This document shows, in pieces, positions 51,864-59,994 of a stretch of 64,000 bases of DNA. Origin of the DNA: Prodigiosinella aquatilis (GTDB taxonomy: Bacteria > Pseudomonadota > Gammaproteobacteria > Enterobacterales > Enterobacteriaceae); assembly GCA_030388725.1 (NCBI GenBank), contig CP128857.1:682001-746000 (forward strand). The letters are read 5' to 3'. The position numbers were made by a program, and so were the translations under genes. The notes below the pieces were generated by a model. It was not told the DNA's origin. It searched no databases and saw nothing but the letters and a program-made list of their open reading frames with translations. Every line of letters starts with the position of its first letter. The stretch's first letter is position 1.

Positions 51864-52583
51864 ATGGCTACGCCACATATTAATGCAGAAAGGGGTGATT
51901 TCGCGGATGTCGTGCTGATGCCTGGCGATCCGTTGCGCGCCAAATATATCGCCGAAACCTTTCTGGAAAATGCCATTGAAGTCAATAACGTTCGCGGCAT
52001 GCTGGGGTTTACCGGAACATATAAAGGTCGCCGTATTTCTGTGATGGGCCACGGTATGGGGATCCCTTCTTGCTCTATCTATACCAAAGAGCTGATCACG
52101 GAATTCGGCGTGAAAAAAATTATCCGTGTCGGCTCCTGCGGCGCAGTACGCCACGACGTGAAACTACGTGACGTGGTGATTGGCATGGGGGCCTGTACCG
52201 ATTCCAAGGTTAATCGTATGCGTTTTAAAGATCATGATTTCGCCGCGATTGCCGATTTCGATTTGCTGCGCCATGCAGTGGATGCCGCTAACGCCCGTGG
52301 CGCCAATGTGCGCGTCGGCAACCTGTTCTCTGCCGATCTGTTCTACACGCCAGATCCGCACATGTTCGACGTGATGGAAAAATATGGCATCCTCGGTGTG
52401 GAAATGGAAGCCGCCGGGATTTACGGTGTGGCGGCGGAGTTCGGCGCCAAAGCGCTGGCGATCTGCACGGTGTCTGACCATATCCGTACTCAGGAACAGA
52501 CTACGGCGGCAGAACGCCAGACCACCTTCAACGAAATGATTGAGATAGCGCTGGCGTCCGTTCTGCTGGGCGATAAAGATTAA
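51864..52583 (+). CDS. deoD: Purine nucleoside phosphorylase DeoD
   Basis: This 239-residue hexameric enzyme phosphorolyses purine (deoxy)nucleosides. It shows MATPHINAERGDFADVVLMPGDPLRAKYIA (phosphate-binding), the PNP/UDP signature GHGMGIPSCSIYTKELI near 64 and EMEAAGIYGVAAEFG near 179, with the catalytic Asp in CTVSDHI near 204. The length matches E. coli. It is the last gene of deoCABD. The next genes are on the opposite strand. Confidence 0.96.
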   Translation: MATPHINAERGDFADVVLMPGDPLRAKYIAETFLENAIEVNNVRGMLGFTGTYKGRRISVMGHGMGIPSCSIYTKELITEFGVKKIIRVGSCGAVRHDVKLRDVVIGMGACTDSKVNRMRFKDHDFAAIADFDLLRHAVDAANARGANVRVGNLFSADLFYTPDPHMFDVMEKYGILGVEMEAAGIYGVAAEFGAKALAICTVSDHIRTQEQTTAAERQTTFNEMIEIALASVLLGDKD

Positions 52584-52616
52584 TCCGGCAAGGGCGTGCT
52601 GTTGCTGGCAGTGTTT

Positions 52617-53060
52617 TTATCCCAGCGGCAGCGCCATGATAATGGCGTCTTCCCGGCCTTGTGCCGTGGGGTAATAATCCCGTCGGACAGAAACCTCATT
52701 GAATCCCAGGCTTTGATAAAGGGCCATCGCTCGGTGGTTGGAAGCGCGGACTTCCAACCATAGCGTCAGAATACCTTTCTTTTCCAGTGTATCAATCAGG
52801 TACTCCAGCAATTGGCGGCCATAGCCGTGGCGCTGATGCGCCGGATGCACGGCGATATTAAATAATGTGGCCTCATCCAGTATCACCTGAGTGATCGTGT
52901 AAGCGACCAGTTGCTGGTCATGACATAACTTCAGGTTGAGGTAGCGTTCACCCTGATTACTGACAAAGGTTTGTTCCGTCCACGGAAAGGCGTGGCTTAA
53001 ATGTTCAATCTGAAAGGCTGACGCCAAATCAGCCGGGAGCAGGGGAGAAATTGTGTTCAT
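52617..53060 (-). CDS. rimI: Ribosomal protein S18 alanine N-acetyltransferase RimI
   Basis: This 147-residue GNAT enzyme acetylates the N-terminal Ala of ribosomal protein S18. The acetyl-CoA motif HQRHGYGRQLLEYLID is near 78, with WLEVRASNHRAMALYQSLGF near 98 and RRDYYPT near the end. The open frame starts 14 codons earlier (53102), but the ATG at 53060 gives MNTIS as in E. coli. It overlaps holD by 32 bp, the conserved holD-rimI arrangement. Confidence 0.94.
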   Translation of the reverse strand: MNTISPLLPADLASAFQIEHLSHAFPWTEQTFVSNQGERYLNLKLCHDQQLVAYTITQVILDEATLFNIAVHPAHQRHGYGRQLLEYLIDTLEKKGILTLWLEVRASNHRAMALYQSLGFNEVSVRRDYYPTAQGREDAIIMALPLG

Positions 53061-53442
53061 GTTGACAAATCTGCTGCCATAGAGCGCGTTTGGCTCCGGC
53101 ATTGTGGTAAAGCTCGGCTAACGCCGGGCTGGTGAGTTGAATACCTTCCAGATGCAGTGGTGATTCGATGCCCAGCCGCCAGCAGTGACAGCGAGTGTGT
53201 TCGGGGAGCATCACCACTTGCTGCGGTGTCAGGCCATAGGTTTCGTCAGGTGAAAGTTTCAGGCTGTGTATTACATCCTGTAGCAGCGGATCATCGCTGG
53301 CGGGCAGCGGATTCGCCACGATCAGCAGTCGAGTGCCAGGTGGCAGGCTGACGGCAATTTCTCCCTGCAACACCGTCGGACGCCGCAATGTCCACTGCGT
53401 GATCCCCAGTTGTTGTAGCAGCTCGTCCCGTCTTGATGTCAT
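53029..53442 (-). CDS. holD: DNA polymerase III psi subunit
   Basis: This 137-residue small subunit, with chi (HolC), links the clamp loader to SSB. It starts MTSRRDELLQQLGITQWTLRRPTVLQGE, which is the enterobacterial psi N-terminus that contacts the clamp loader. The length is identical to E. coli HolD. It is divergent from rsmC and overlaps rimI, as in E. coli. Confidence 0.93.
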   Translation of the reverse strand: MTSRRDELLQQLGITQWTLRRPTVLQGEIAVSLPPGTRLLIVANPLPASDDPLLQDVIHSLKLSPDETYGLTPQQVVMLPEHTRCHCWRLGIESPLHLEGIQLTSPALAELYHNAGAKRALWQQICQHEHNFSPAPG

Positions 53443-53553
53443 GCCATCCCCTGTCTGGAGCGTGATTATGCTGCGCTATGCTAGCAAACCCATCGTACAT
53501 GCGCCAACAAACCTCTATAATCGCCGCTTAGTTAATTAAGGAGCCAGAGACTG

Positions 53554-54588
53554 ATGTCCGCTTTTACCCCCGCCAGTGAAGTGATACTGCGCCATAGTGA
53601 TGAATTTACCTCCCGCCGGGTGCTGTTTGCTGGCGATTTGCAGGATAGCCTGCCAGCCCAGTTTGATGCGATAGAGGTGCGCGTGCATACCACGCAGTAC
53701 CATCACTGGCAGCAGTTGCACCCGACGTTGGGAGAGCTCGTTCACTTTTCTCTGTTGGCGGATGCCAGTGTGGTAGAGGGATGCGACACTCTGATTTACT
53801 ACTGGCCGAAGAGTAAATCGGAAGCGCAGTTTCAGCTTGCCAACCTGCTGTCTCTGTTGCCGGTGGGATGTGAAATCTTCGTGGTAGGAGAAAACCGTAG
53901 TGGCGTGCGCAGCGCGGAGAATATTCTCGAGGGTATCGCCAGCCTGAATAAAATTGATAGCGCCCGGCGTTGTGGGTTGTATCACGGTCGTTTGGATGCG
54001 AATACCTCGTTTGCTTTGGATGACTGGTGGCTGGATTATGATGTGGATGGTGTTCCGGTCCGCACGTTACCCGGTGTTTTCAGTCGTGATGGTCTGGATT
54101 CGGGCAGCCAACTGTTGCTTTCCACACTGGAGGCTCATCAGAAGGGCAAAGTGCTGGATATTGCCAGCGGCGCGGGTGTGCTGGCGGCGGTGTTCGCCAA
54201 GCGTTCGCCGAAGATACGTCTGACACTCAGTGATGTCAGCGCGGCGGCGTTGGAATCCAGTAAAGCTACGCTGACACTGAATCAGCTGGAGGGCAATGTG
54301 GTTGCCAGCAATGTGTATTCCGACATTGTGGGTCGCTTCGATATGATCATCTCTAACCCACCGTTCCATGAGGGTATGAAGACCAGCCTGCATGCAGCAG
54401 AAACGCTGATTCGCGGTGCGGCGTTACATCTGAACATCGGTGGTGAGCTACGCATTGTGGCCAATGCCTTCCTGCCTTACCCTGCATTGCTGAGTGACAC
54501 CTTTGGCAATCATGAAGTTATCGCCCAGAACGGACGCTTTAAGGTATACCGTTCGGTATTGTCGCGCGCAGCGAAAGCAAGGCGTTAA
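53554..54588 (+). CDS. rsmC: 16S rRNA m2G1207 methyltransferase RsmC
   Basis: This 344-residue enzyme has an N-terminal, catalytically dead methyltransferase-like domain for RNA binding (about 1-180). The C-terminal catalytic SAM domain has VLDIASGAGVLAAVFAK near 200 and the N-P-P-F motif (IISNPPFHEGMKTS near 268) that marks N2-guanine methyltransferases. It methylates G1207 in 30S subunits. It is highly similar in length and motifs to E. coli RsmC (343) and is followed by a hairpin terminator. Confidence 0.95.
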   Translation: MSAFTPASEVILRHSDEFTSRRVLFAGDLQDSLPAQFDAIEVRVHTTQYHHWQQLHPTLGELVHFSLLADASVVEGCDTLIYYWPKSKSEAQFQLANLLSLLPVGCEIFVVGENRSGVRSAENILEGIASLNKIDSARRCGLYHGRLDANTSFALDDWWLDYDVDGVPVRTLPGVFSRDGLDSGSQLLLSTLEAHQKGKVLDIASGAGVLAAVFAKRSPKIRLTLSDVSAAALESSKATLTLNQLEGNVVASNVYSDIVGRFDMIISNPPFHEGMKTSLHAAETLIRGAALHLNIGGELRIVANAFLPYPALLSDTFGNHEVIAQNGRFKVYRSVLSRAAKARR

Positions 54589-54592
54589 TAGC

Positions 54593-54635
54593 AGGCCAGC
54601 AATGGTGTGATAATTCCCCTTGCTGGCCTTATTGT
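54593..54635 (+). terminator. Terminator between rsmC and aldo/keto reductase gene
   Basis: AGGCCAGCAA at 54593-54602 pairs perfectly with TTGCTGGCCT at 54620-54629 and is followed by TATT. It separates convergent genes and may serve both. Confidence 0.7.
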
Positions 54636-54650
54636 GACGATTATTCCACG

Positions 54651-55643
54651 TTACACGTTAATCGTGTCCATACCTTCCTGGGTATAACGTTCACCGGCAA
54701 ACGCCTGGAACGGACATATGGCTTCGATAGCCGCCAGTTCGGCTGCCGTCAGCGTCACATCCAGCGCAGCGACATTCTCTTCCAGATAACGGCGGCGTTT
54801 GGTGCCGGGAATCGGCACAATATTTTCGCCTTGCGCCAACACCCAGGCCAGAGCCAACTGTGAGGGAGTGACACCTTTCTCTTGCGCCAACTGTTTGATC
54901 TTATCCACCAATTGCAGGTTTTTAGCAAAGTTTTCGCCGCTGAAACGGGGATTGGCGCGGCGGAAATCATCAGCGGATAAATCATCGATGCTGCGAATAG
55001 CGCCGGTCAGGAAACCGCGACCCAATGGGCTATAGGGGACAAAGCCGATCCCCAGTCGTTTGCAGGTGGGCAGAATGGTTTCTTCAACGTCGCGTGTCCA
55101 CAATGAGTATTCACTTTGTAACGCGGTAATCGGGTGGACCTTGTGAGCGCGTTCCAGCGTGCTGGCTGAAGCTTCACTTAGTCCGAGATAGCGGATTTTC
55201 CCCTCTTTTACCAGATCGGCCATGGCGCCTACGCTCTCTTCAATCGGCACGGCTGGATCAATGCGGTGCTGATAGTAGAGGTCGATGACGTCTACCCCCA
55301 GCCGTTGCAGACTGCCTTCCACCGATTGGCGGATATAGTCGGGTTTGCCACACACACCACGCTCTTGCAGATTCGCTGGATTGCGCAGAATACCAAACTT
55401 GGTAGCCAGAAAGACCTGGTCACGTTTGCCTTTAATGGCTTTACCCACTAACTGTTCATTGGTATGAGGACCATACATATCAGCGGTATCCAGTAATGTG
55501 ACCCCCAGCTCCAGTGCCCGATGCAGTGTGGCGATAGCCTCTTTTTCATCCATCGCCGTAGAGTAAAAATCGCTCATTCCCATACATCCCAGACCGATGG
55601 CGGAGACGATCGGGCCCTGCGGACCCAGTTTACGTTGTTGCAT
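54651..55643 (-). CDS. Aldo/keto reductase
   Basis: This 330-residue NADPH-dependent TIM-barrel oxidoreductase starts MQQRKLGPQGPIVSAIGLGCMGMSDFY, typical of the AKR13 (YakC-like) group. The catalytic tetrad is visible: Asp in LLDTADMYG, Tyr in the same motif, Lys in FLATKFGI and His in YYQHRIDP. The C-terminal cofactor loop IPGTKRRRYLEENV is intact. The natural substrate is unknown. It is divergent from a LysR-type regulator gene 115 bp away, which probably controls it. Confidence 0.88.
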   Translation of the reverse strand: MQQRKLGPQGPIVSAIGLGCMGMSDFYSTAMDEKEAIATLHRALELGVTLLDTADMYGPHTNEQLVGKAIKGKRDQVFLATKFGILRNPANLQERGVCGKPDYIRQSVEGSLQRLGVDVIDLYYQHRIDPAVPIEESVGAMADLVKEGKIRYLGLSEASASTLERAHKVHPITALQSEYSLWTRDVEETILPTCKRLGIGFVPYSPLGRGFLTGAIRSIDDLSADDFRRANPRFSGENFAKNLQLVDKIKQLAQEKGVTPSQLALAWVLAQGENIVPIPGTKRRRYLEENVAALDVTLTAAELAAIEAICPFQAFAGERYTQEGMDTINV

Positions 55644-55758
55644 TATGTTACCCCTGTCATACGAATGAGATGCTCAGTATGGTTGTTGGGAAATAAAAGA
55701 TAAATCACGTTATTTGTGCAACACTGTTTGAAAAAAGCAAACAATGTGTGGTGGAAAG

Positions 55759-56661
55759 ATGGATCAGATACAAGCCATGCGGGTGTTTGTCCGCATTGTG
55801 GAAGCCGAAAGTTTCAGCCGTGCGGCGGAAAATCTGGGATTGCCGCGAGCAACGGTGAGTCAGACATTGAAGCGGCTTGAACTGCGGTTGGGGGTGCGTC
55901 TGTTACTGCGTACCACCCGACAAGTGCAGATAACGGATGAGGGACGGATTTATTATCAACGTTGTATACAATTACTGGCAGAAATTGATGAGACTGATGC
56001 GCTGTTCTCCCACCAGCGTCAGCAACCCAGTGGACGGGTGAGAATCGATATGCCGCATTCACTGGCACGACAAATAGTGCTCCCTGCCTTACCCGAATTT
56101 TACCAACGTTATCCGCAGATTACGTTGGTGTTGAGCGCCAATGACTCTACCATTAACATGATGCGTGAAGGTGTTGATTGTGTCCTGCGTGCCTGGCAGA
56201 CAGATGATGATTCTCTGGTGGCACGTCATTTTCCTTCACTTCGTCAGCTTACCTGTGCCTCGGCTGACTATTGTGCAATCCATGGTGTGCCCGAAAGCCT
56301 GTCCGATCTGGCTGCTCACCAGATGATAGGGTACTTTTCCCTGCAAACATCACAGCGCTATCCGCTGGAATTTATGCAAGCGGAGCAACTCGTGACCCGG
56401 ATGCTTCCCTCCCGTCTGGATGTCAGCGGCGCGGATGCGTATATCGCCGCCTGTTGTGCGGGATTGGGGATCATTCAGGCTCCACGTTACGGTTTGACGC
56501 CGTTGCTGGAAAGCGGGGAACTGGTGGAAATTTTGCCGCAAACACCTCCGCCGGATATGCCACTTTATGCGATGTATCAACCGGGCCGTTTTCTGGCACC
56601 GCGCATCCGGGTGGTGATCGAATGGCTGCATGAACTCTTTCATCAACAACTGACTGACTGA
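55759..56661 (+). CDS. LysR-family transcriptional regulator (divergent from aldo/keto reductase)
   Basis: This 300-residue protein has an N-terminal winged HTH (MDQIQAMRVFVRIVEAESFSRAAENLGLPRATVSQTLKRLE) and a LysR substrate-binding domain of the CrgA-like type, often found next to oxidoreductases. I start at the ATG at 55759, five codons inside the frame, where GGAAAG gives a ribosome binding site. Divergent pairing suggests it regulates the reductase at 54651-55643. The effector is unknown. Confidence 0.88.
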   Translation: MDQIQAMRVFVRIVEAESFSRAAENLGLPRATVSQTLKRLELRLGVRLLLRTTRQVQITDEGRIYYQRCIQLLAEIDETDALFSHQRQQPSGRVRIDMPHSLARQIVLPALPEFYQRYPQITLVLSANDSTINMMREGVDCVLRAWQTDDDSLVARHFPSLRQLTCASADYCAIHGVPESLSDLAAHQMIGYFSLQTSQRYPLEFMQAEQLVTRMLPSRLDVSGADAYIAACCAGLGIIQAPRYGLTPLLESGELVEILPQTPPPDMPLYAMYQPGRFLAPRIRVVIEWLHELFHQQLTD

Positions 56662-56707
56662 TGTCACTTTTTTTGCATCAAACCGCGGCATACAACGGAA
56701 ATAATCA

Positions 56708-56735
56708 TTGACCTTAACGGGAAAATCTCTAGAAT
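56708..56735 (+). promoter_or_regulatory. Sigma70 promoter of the tRNA-Leu cluster
   Basis: TTGACC at 56708-56713 and TAGAAT at 56730-56735 are 16 bp apart. The discriminator is GC rich (TCGCCTCCG), as expected for a stringently controlled stable-RNA promoter. The first tRNA starts about 35 bp after the predicted transcription start. Confidence 0.65.
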
Positions 56736-56777
56736 TCGCCTCCGTGGTGACATGATGTGACGTTATGTTGCAGGTCA

Positions 56778-56864
56778 GCGAAGGTGGCGGAATTGGTAGA
56801 CGCGCTAGCTTCAGGTGTTAGTGCCTTAACGGGCGTGAGGGTTCAAGTCCCTCTCTTCGCACCA
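56778..56864 (+). tRNA. leuV: tRNA-Leu(CAG), copy 1
   Basis: This 87-nt class II tRNA has acceptor GCGAAGG/TCTTCGC, anticodon CAG in GCTTCAGGTG, variable-arm stem GCC/GGC, T loop GGTTCAAGTCC and an encoded CCA. It is the first of three tandem copies next to rsmC-holD-rimI, as in the E. coli leuVPQ locus. The symbol is by analogy. Confidence 0.95.
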
Positions 56865-56898
56865 ATATCACCACACCGATTTGTATTGCACAGTACCT

Positions 56899-56985
56899 GC
56901 GAAGGTGGCGGAATTGGTAGACGCGCTAGCTTCAGGTGTTAGTGTCTTAACGGACGTGAGGGTTCAAGTCCCTCTCTTCGCACCA
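56899..56985 (+). tRNA. leuP: tRNA-Leu(CAG), copy 2
   Basis: Identical to copy 1 except in the extra arm, where GCC/GGC is replaced by GTC/GAC, a compensatory base-pair change. It is 34 bp after copy 1, with an encoded CCA. Confidence 0.95.
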
Positions 56986-57015
56986 CTGGTGATACAAATT
57001 GATGCTGTAAACCGT

Positions 57016-57102
57016 GCGAAGGTGGCGGAATTGGTAGACGCGCTAGCTTCAGGTGTTAGTGCCCTAACGGGCGTGAGGGTTCAAGTCCCTCTCTTCGCAC
57101 CA
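57016..57102 (+). tRNA. leuQ: tRNA-Leu(CAG), copy 3
   Basis: As copies 1 and 2, but with the extra-arm stem extended to GCCC/GGGC. It is 30 bp after copy 2. The accessory patD-ydcSTUV cluster begins shortly after it, consistent with tRNA genes as insertion sites, although I found no direct repeat of the tRNA 3' end. Confidence 0.95.
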
Positions 57103-57263
57103 CTCTCCATTATTGGTTATTTTTTGACTTCCCACACAGCAATTTCCCTTCCTTAAGTCATGATCATTGACATGGCTTTTGTGTTTGGTTTCAACTCTTT
57201 CACATCTGCTTGTTTACCTGTTTGACAAAGATCCTATGCCTGTCATTATTTGAACATTCACTT

Positions 57264-57294
57264 AAACCGAATACTTACCACCTGAATTCGGTTT
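57264..57294 (+). promoter_or_regulatory. Inverted repeat upstream of the patD-linked lysR gene
   Basis: AAACCGAAT at 57264-57272 faces ATTCGGTTT at 57286-57294, 24 bp before the lysR ATG. The same half-sites form a palindrome between lysR and patD (58233-58249). Two matching sites on both flanks of a regulator gene suggest it binds them, with autoregulation here. Confidence 0.55.
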
Positions 57295-57317
57295 TATGTC
57301 CAGGTAAGGCTCCCGCT

Positions 57318-58226
57318 ATGCTGACATTACGCCAGATTCGCCATTTTATTGCTGTTGCTGAAACCGGTTCGATCTCCGCGGCGGCTCAGGCTTATTTTGT
57401 TTCTCAGTCTTCCCTGACACAGGCGATTCAACAGCTTGAGACAGAAATCGAAGCACGGTTGTTTGACCGCCACGCCAAGGGCATGACACTGACGCATCAA
57501 GGGCATCAGTTTTTACGGCAGTCGTATCTGATCCTCGCGACGGTCGACAATGCTAAACGCAGCCTGCAAATGGGCACAGAAAGTGTCACCGGGCACCTCA
57601 CTCTGGGCGTAACCAGTCTGGTCGCCGGCTATTTTCTGGTGGATTTACTCAAGCAATTCAACGCCTATTATCCGAAAGTGGAAGTCAAAGTCGTCGAGGA
57701 TGAGCGCCAGTACATTGAGCATTTACTGGTCAGCGGTGAAATTGATATCGGCGTGCTGATCCTCTCAAACCTCGAAGACCGCGACGCGCTGCAAACCGAA
57801 GTGTTGACCCATTCCTCTTATCGCTTGTGGTTGCCGCCACTGCATCCGTTGCTGGAGCGCGAAAGTATTTCGCTGGCAGATATCGCAAATGAGCCGCTGA
57901 TCCAGCTCAATGTCGACGAAATGGAAAAACACGCGCAGCGCCTGTGGGCACGGGCGGGGCTGAAACCGAATATAGCGATGAAAACGGCTTCGACTGAAGC
58001 CGTGCGCAGTCTGGTGGCCGCCGGGCTTGGCGTTTCAGTGCAACCGGACATGGCATACCGCGCCTGGTCGCTGGAAGGTAATATGATCGAGGCCAGCAAA
58101 CTGGAGGATTCCATCGAACCGCTGGATATTGGATTGGCGTGGCGGCGCGGCAGTGCGCGACCGGAACTGGTGACGCCATTCCTGACCATTGCGCGGGAGA
58201 ACAGTACCAAGCGCAAGCCGTTGTAA
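57318..58226 (+). CDS. LysR-family regulator of the patD-ydcSTUV cluster
   Basis: This 302-residue protein has a winged HTH (MLTLRQIRHFIAVAETGSISAAAQAYFVSQSSLTQAIQQLE) and a C-terminal LysR substrate domain (LTLGVTSLVAGYFLVDLLKQF onward). The open frame begins 36 codons earlier, but the ATG at 57318 starts the conserved HTH and follows an AAGG motif. It lies directly upstream of, and co-directional with, the aldehyde dehydrogenase and ABC transporter genes. Matching palindromes before and after it make it the likely local regulator. E. coli ydcSTUV-patD instead has the GntR/MocR-like ydcR, so the regulator differs. Confidence 0.88.
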   Translation: MLTLRQIRHFIAVAETGSISAAAQAYFVSQSSLTQAIQQLETEIEARLFDRHAKGMTLTHQGHQFLRQSYLILATVDNAKRSLQMGTESVTGHLTLGVTSLVAGYFLVDLLKQFNAYYPKVEVKVVEDERQYIEHLLVSGEIDIGVLILSNLEDRDALQTEVLTHSSYRLWLPPLHPLLERESISLADIANEPLIQLNVDEMEKHAQRLWARAGLKPNIAMKTASTEAVRSLVAAGLGVSVQPDMAYRAWSLEGNMIEASKLEDSIEPLDIGLAWRRGSARPELVTPFLTIARENSTKRKPL

Positions 58227-58232
58227 CAGAGC

Positions 58233-58249
58233 ATTCGGTTAAACCGAAT
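58233..58249 (+). promoter_or_regulatory. Perfect 8+1+8 palindrome upstream of patD
   Basis: ATTCGGTT-A-AACCGAAT lies 7 bp after the lysR stop and 124 bp before the patD start. Its half-sites equal those found upstream of lysR. It could be an operator; it could also act as a weak lysR terminator stem, but no T-run follows. Confidence 0.55.
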
Positions 58250-58372
58250 GTAGCCTTCAATAATTGCTATTTGTTGCCCTCAGGGAAATTACTTAATATG
58301 AATTGGCAATTTGTTACCGATATATAACATTTTTGTTAATTTACGATAATTCTCTGCTTTGAGGGTAGTGCA

Positions 58373-59836
58373 ATGTCGGATGCAGAATTTGTTGCCAGTT
58401 TCTCTGAAAAACATGTGATCAATGGCGACCTTCTACACGGCGAGGGCGCGACGCAAAGCATTTTCAATCCCGCCACGGGTGATATTATCGCCGAAGTGGC
58501 AGAAACCTCTCTGACACAGGTCGATCAGGCGGTTCGCGCGGCCAATAATGCGTTTTACCGCTGGTCACGCACTACACCCGCTGAACGTGCCACGATACTC
58601 TTACGCATTGCCGATGCAATTGAAAAACAGGCGCACGCTTTGGCGCGGCTTGAAGCCATTAACTGCGGCAAACCACTGCATCAGGCGCTGAACGACGATC
58701 TGCCCGCCGCGATTGACGTTTTCCGGTTCTTCGCTGGTGCCGTGCGTTGCCAGCAGGGGCAGCTTTCAGGCGAATATCTTCCTGGCCATACCTCTATGGT
58801 GCGTCGTGACCCGCTTGGCGTGGTAGCGTCGATTGCGCCGTGGAATTACCCGCTGATGATGGCTGCGTGGAAAATCGCCCCCGCGCTGGCGGCCGGGAAT
58901 ACCGTGGTCTTCAAACCATCCGAACATACACCGCTGACTATTCTGGCGTTGTTGCCGGCCTTGCAGGAAATCTTGCCGCCCGGGGTGCTGAATGTGATCA
59001 CCGGCAGCGGTGAAGGCGTCGGTAGTGCGCTGGTCAGCCATTCTCACGTCCGTCTGATTTCGCTGACCGGCGATATCATCACCGGCCAACGCATTTTGCA
59101 GGCGGCAGTTAAAACGGTGAAACGTACTCATCTTGAACTTGGCGGTAAAGCGCCGGTGATTGTCTGCAACGACGCCGATATTGATGACGTGGTTCAGGCG
59201 GTCAGTGCCTGGGGTTATTACAACGCCGGGCAGGATTGTACTTCCGCCTGCCGCGTTTATGCACAGGCCGGTATTTATGAGCGTCTGGTGGAAAAGATGG
59301 GAGATGCGGTTTCGCAATTGCCCTTCGCCAAAAAGAACGACAGTGAAAACGTTATGGGGCCGCTGATCAGCAGCCGGCAGCGTGACCGTGTGTCGAGCTT
59401 TGTTGAACGGGCGCTCAGTCAGCCGCATATCGAGCGGGTTACCGGCGCGGCATCGCATTCCGGCCCCGGTTTTTATTACCAGCCGACGTTGCTGGCGGGC
59501 TGTTTGCAAAGCGATGAAATCGTGCAGCGTGAAGTTTTCGGGCCGGTGGTTAGCGTGACGCGTTTTGACACCATTGAACAGGTGGTGAACTGGGCGAACG
59601 AATCAGAATACGGGCTGGCGTCGTCGGTCTGGACACAAAACATCGATCTGGCGATGCAGATTTCCAGTCACATGCAATATGGCACCACGTGGATTAATAC
59701 CCACTTTTCATTGGTCAGTGAAATGCCGCACGGTGGATTAAAGCGATCCGGTTACGGCAATGATCTTTCCAGTTATTCACTACAGGACTACAGCGTAGTC
59801 AGACACATCATGGCGAAATTCAAACCTCAATTCTAA
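58373..59836 (+). CDS. patD: Gamma-aminobutyraldehyde dehydrogenase-like protein (PatD/YdcW)
   Basis: This 487-residue ALDH is similar to E. coli PatD, which oxidises 4-aminobutanal (from putrescine) to GABA. Conserved segments are FFAGAVRCQQGQLSGEYLPG, SMVRRDPLGVVASIAPWNYPLMMAAWKIAPALAAGN in parts, the catalytic Glu in LELGGKAPVIV near 254, and the Cys in GQDCTSACRVYAQ near 289. VSEMPHGGLKRSGYGND closes the family pattern. It is longer at the N-terminus than E. coli PatD (474). It is followed by ydcSTUV-like genes, the same partners as in E. coli but in reversed order. Confidence 0.85.
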   Translation: MSDAEFVASFSEKHVINGDLLHGEGATQSIFNPATGDIIAEVAETSLTQVDQAVRAANNAFYRWSRTTPAERATILLRIADAIEKQAHALARLEAINCGKPLHQALNDDLPAAIDVFRFFAGAVRCQQGQLSGEYLPGHTSMVRRDPLGVVASIAPWNYPLMMAAWKIAPALAAGNTVVFKPSEHTPLTILALLPALQEILPPGVLNVITGSGEGVGSALVSHSHVRLISLTGDIITGQRILQAAVKTVKRTHLELGGKAPVIVCNDADIDDVVQAVSAWGYYNAGQDCTSACRVYAQAGIYERLVEKMGDAVSQLPFAKKNDSENVMGPLISSRQRDRVSSFVERALSQPHIERVTGAASHSGPGFYYQPTLLAGCLQSDEIVQREVFGPVVSVTRFDTIEQVVNWANESEYGLASSVWTQNIDLAMQISSHMQYGTTWINTHFSLVSEMPHGGLKRSGYGNDLSSYSLQDYSVVRHIMAKFKPQF

Positions 59837-59875
59837 AAACAGAAAATAATTACCTAACGTCATTGGCGTTGCCGT

Positions 59876-59970
59876 AAGGCGGCGACTGAGTGAATCCACG
59901 GGAGCTTACTGAAGTAAGTAGTCGGGGTGAATAAAGGCGGCCAACGCAGAGACAGCGCGAAGGACAACGG
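59876..59970 (+). repeat. Intergenic repeat, copy 1 (left of ydcS)
   Basis: About 95 bp, starting AAGGCGGCGACTGAGTGAAT, with an internal palindrome CTTACTGAAGTAAG and ending near GCCAACGCAG and GCGAAGGAC. An inverted copy with high identity lies at 61153-61250, right of ydcS. Short dispersed repeats of this general look occur in several enterobacterial genera as I remember them. Confidence 0.75.
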
Positions 59971-59994
59971 GTAATACGACGACAGGAGTAAGCG

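Noticed and set aside
56757..57156. Open frames across the three tRNA-Leu genes
   Set aside because: They read through tRNA sequence in all three copies (the repeated KVAELVDALASGVS text), which is a known artefact of tRNA-Leu genes.
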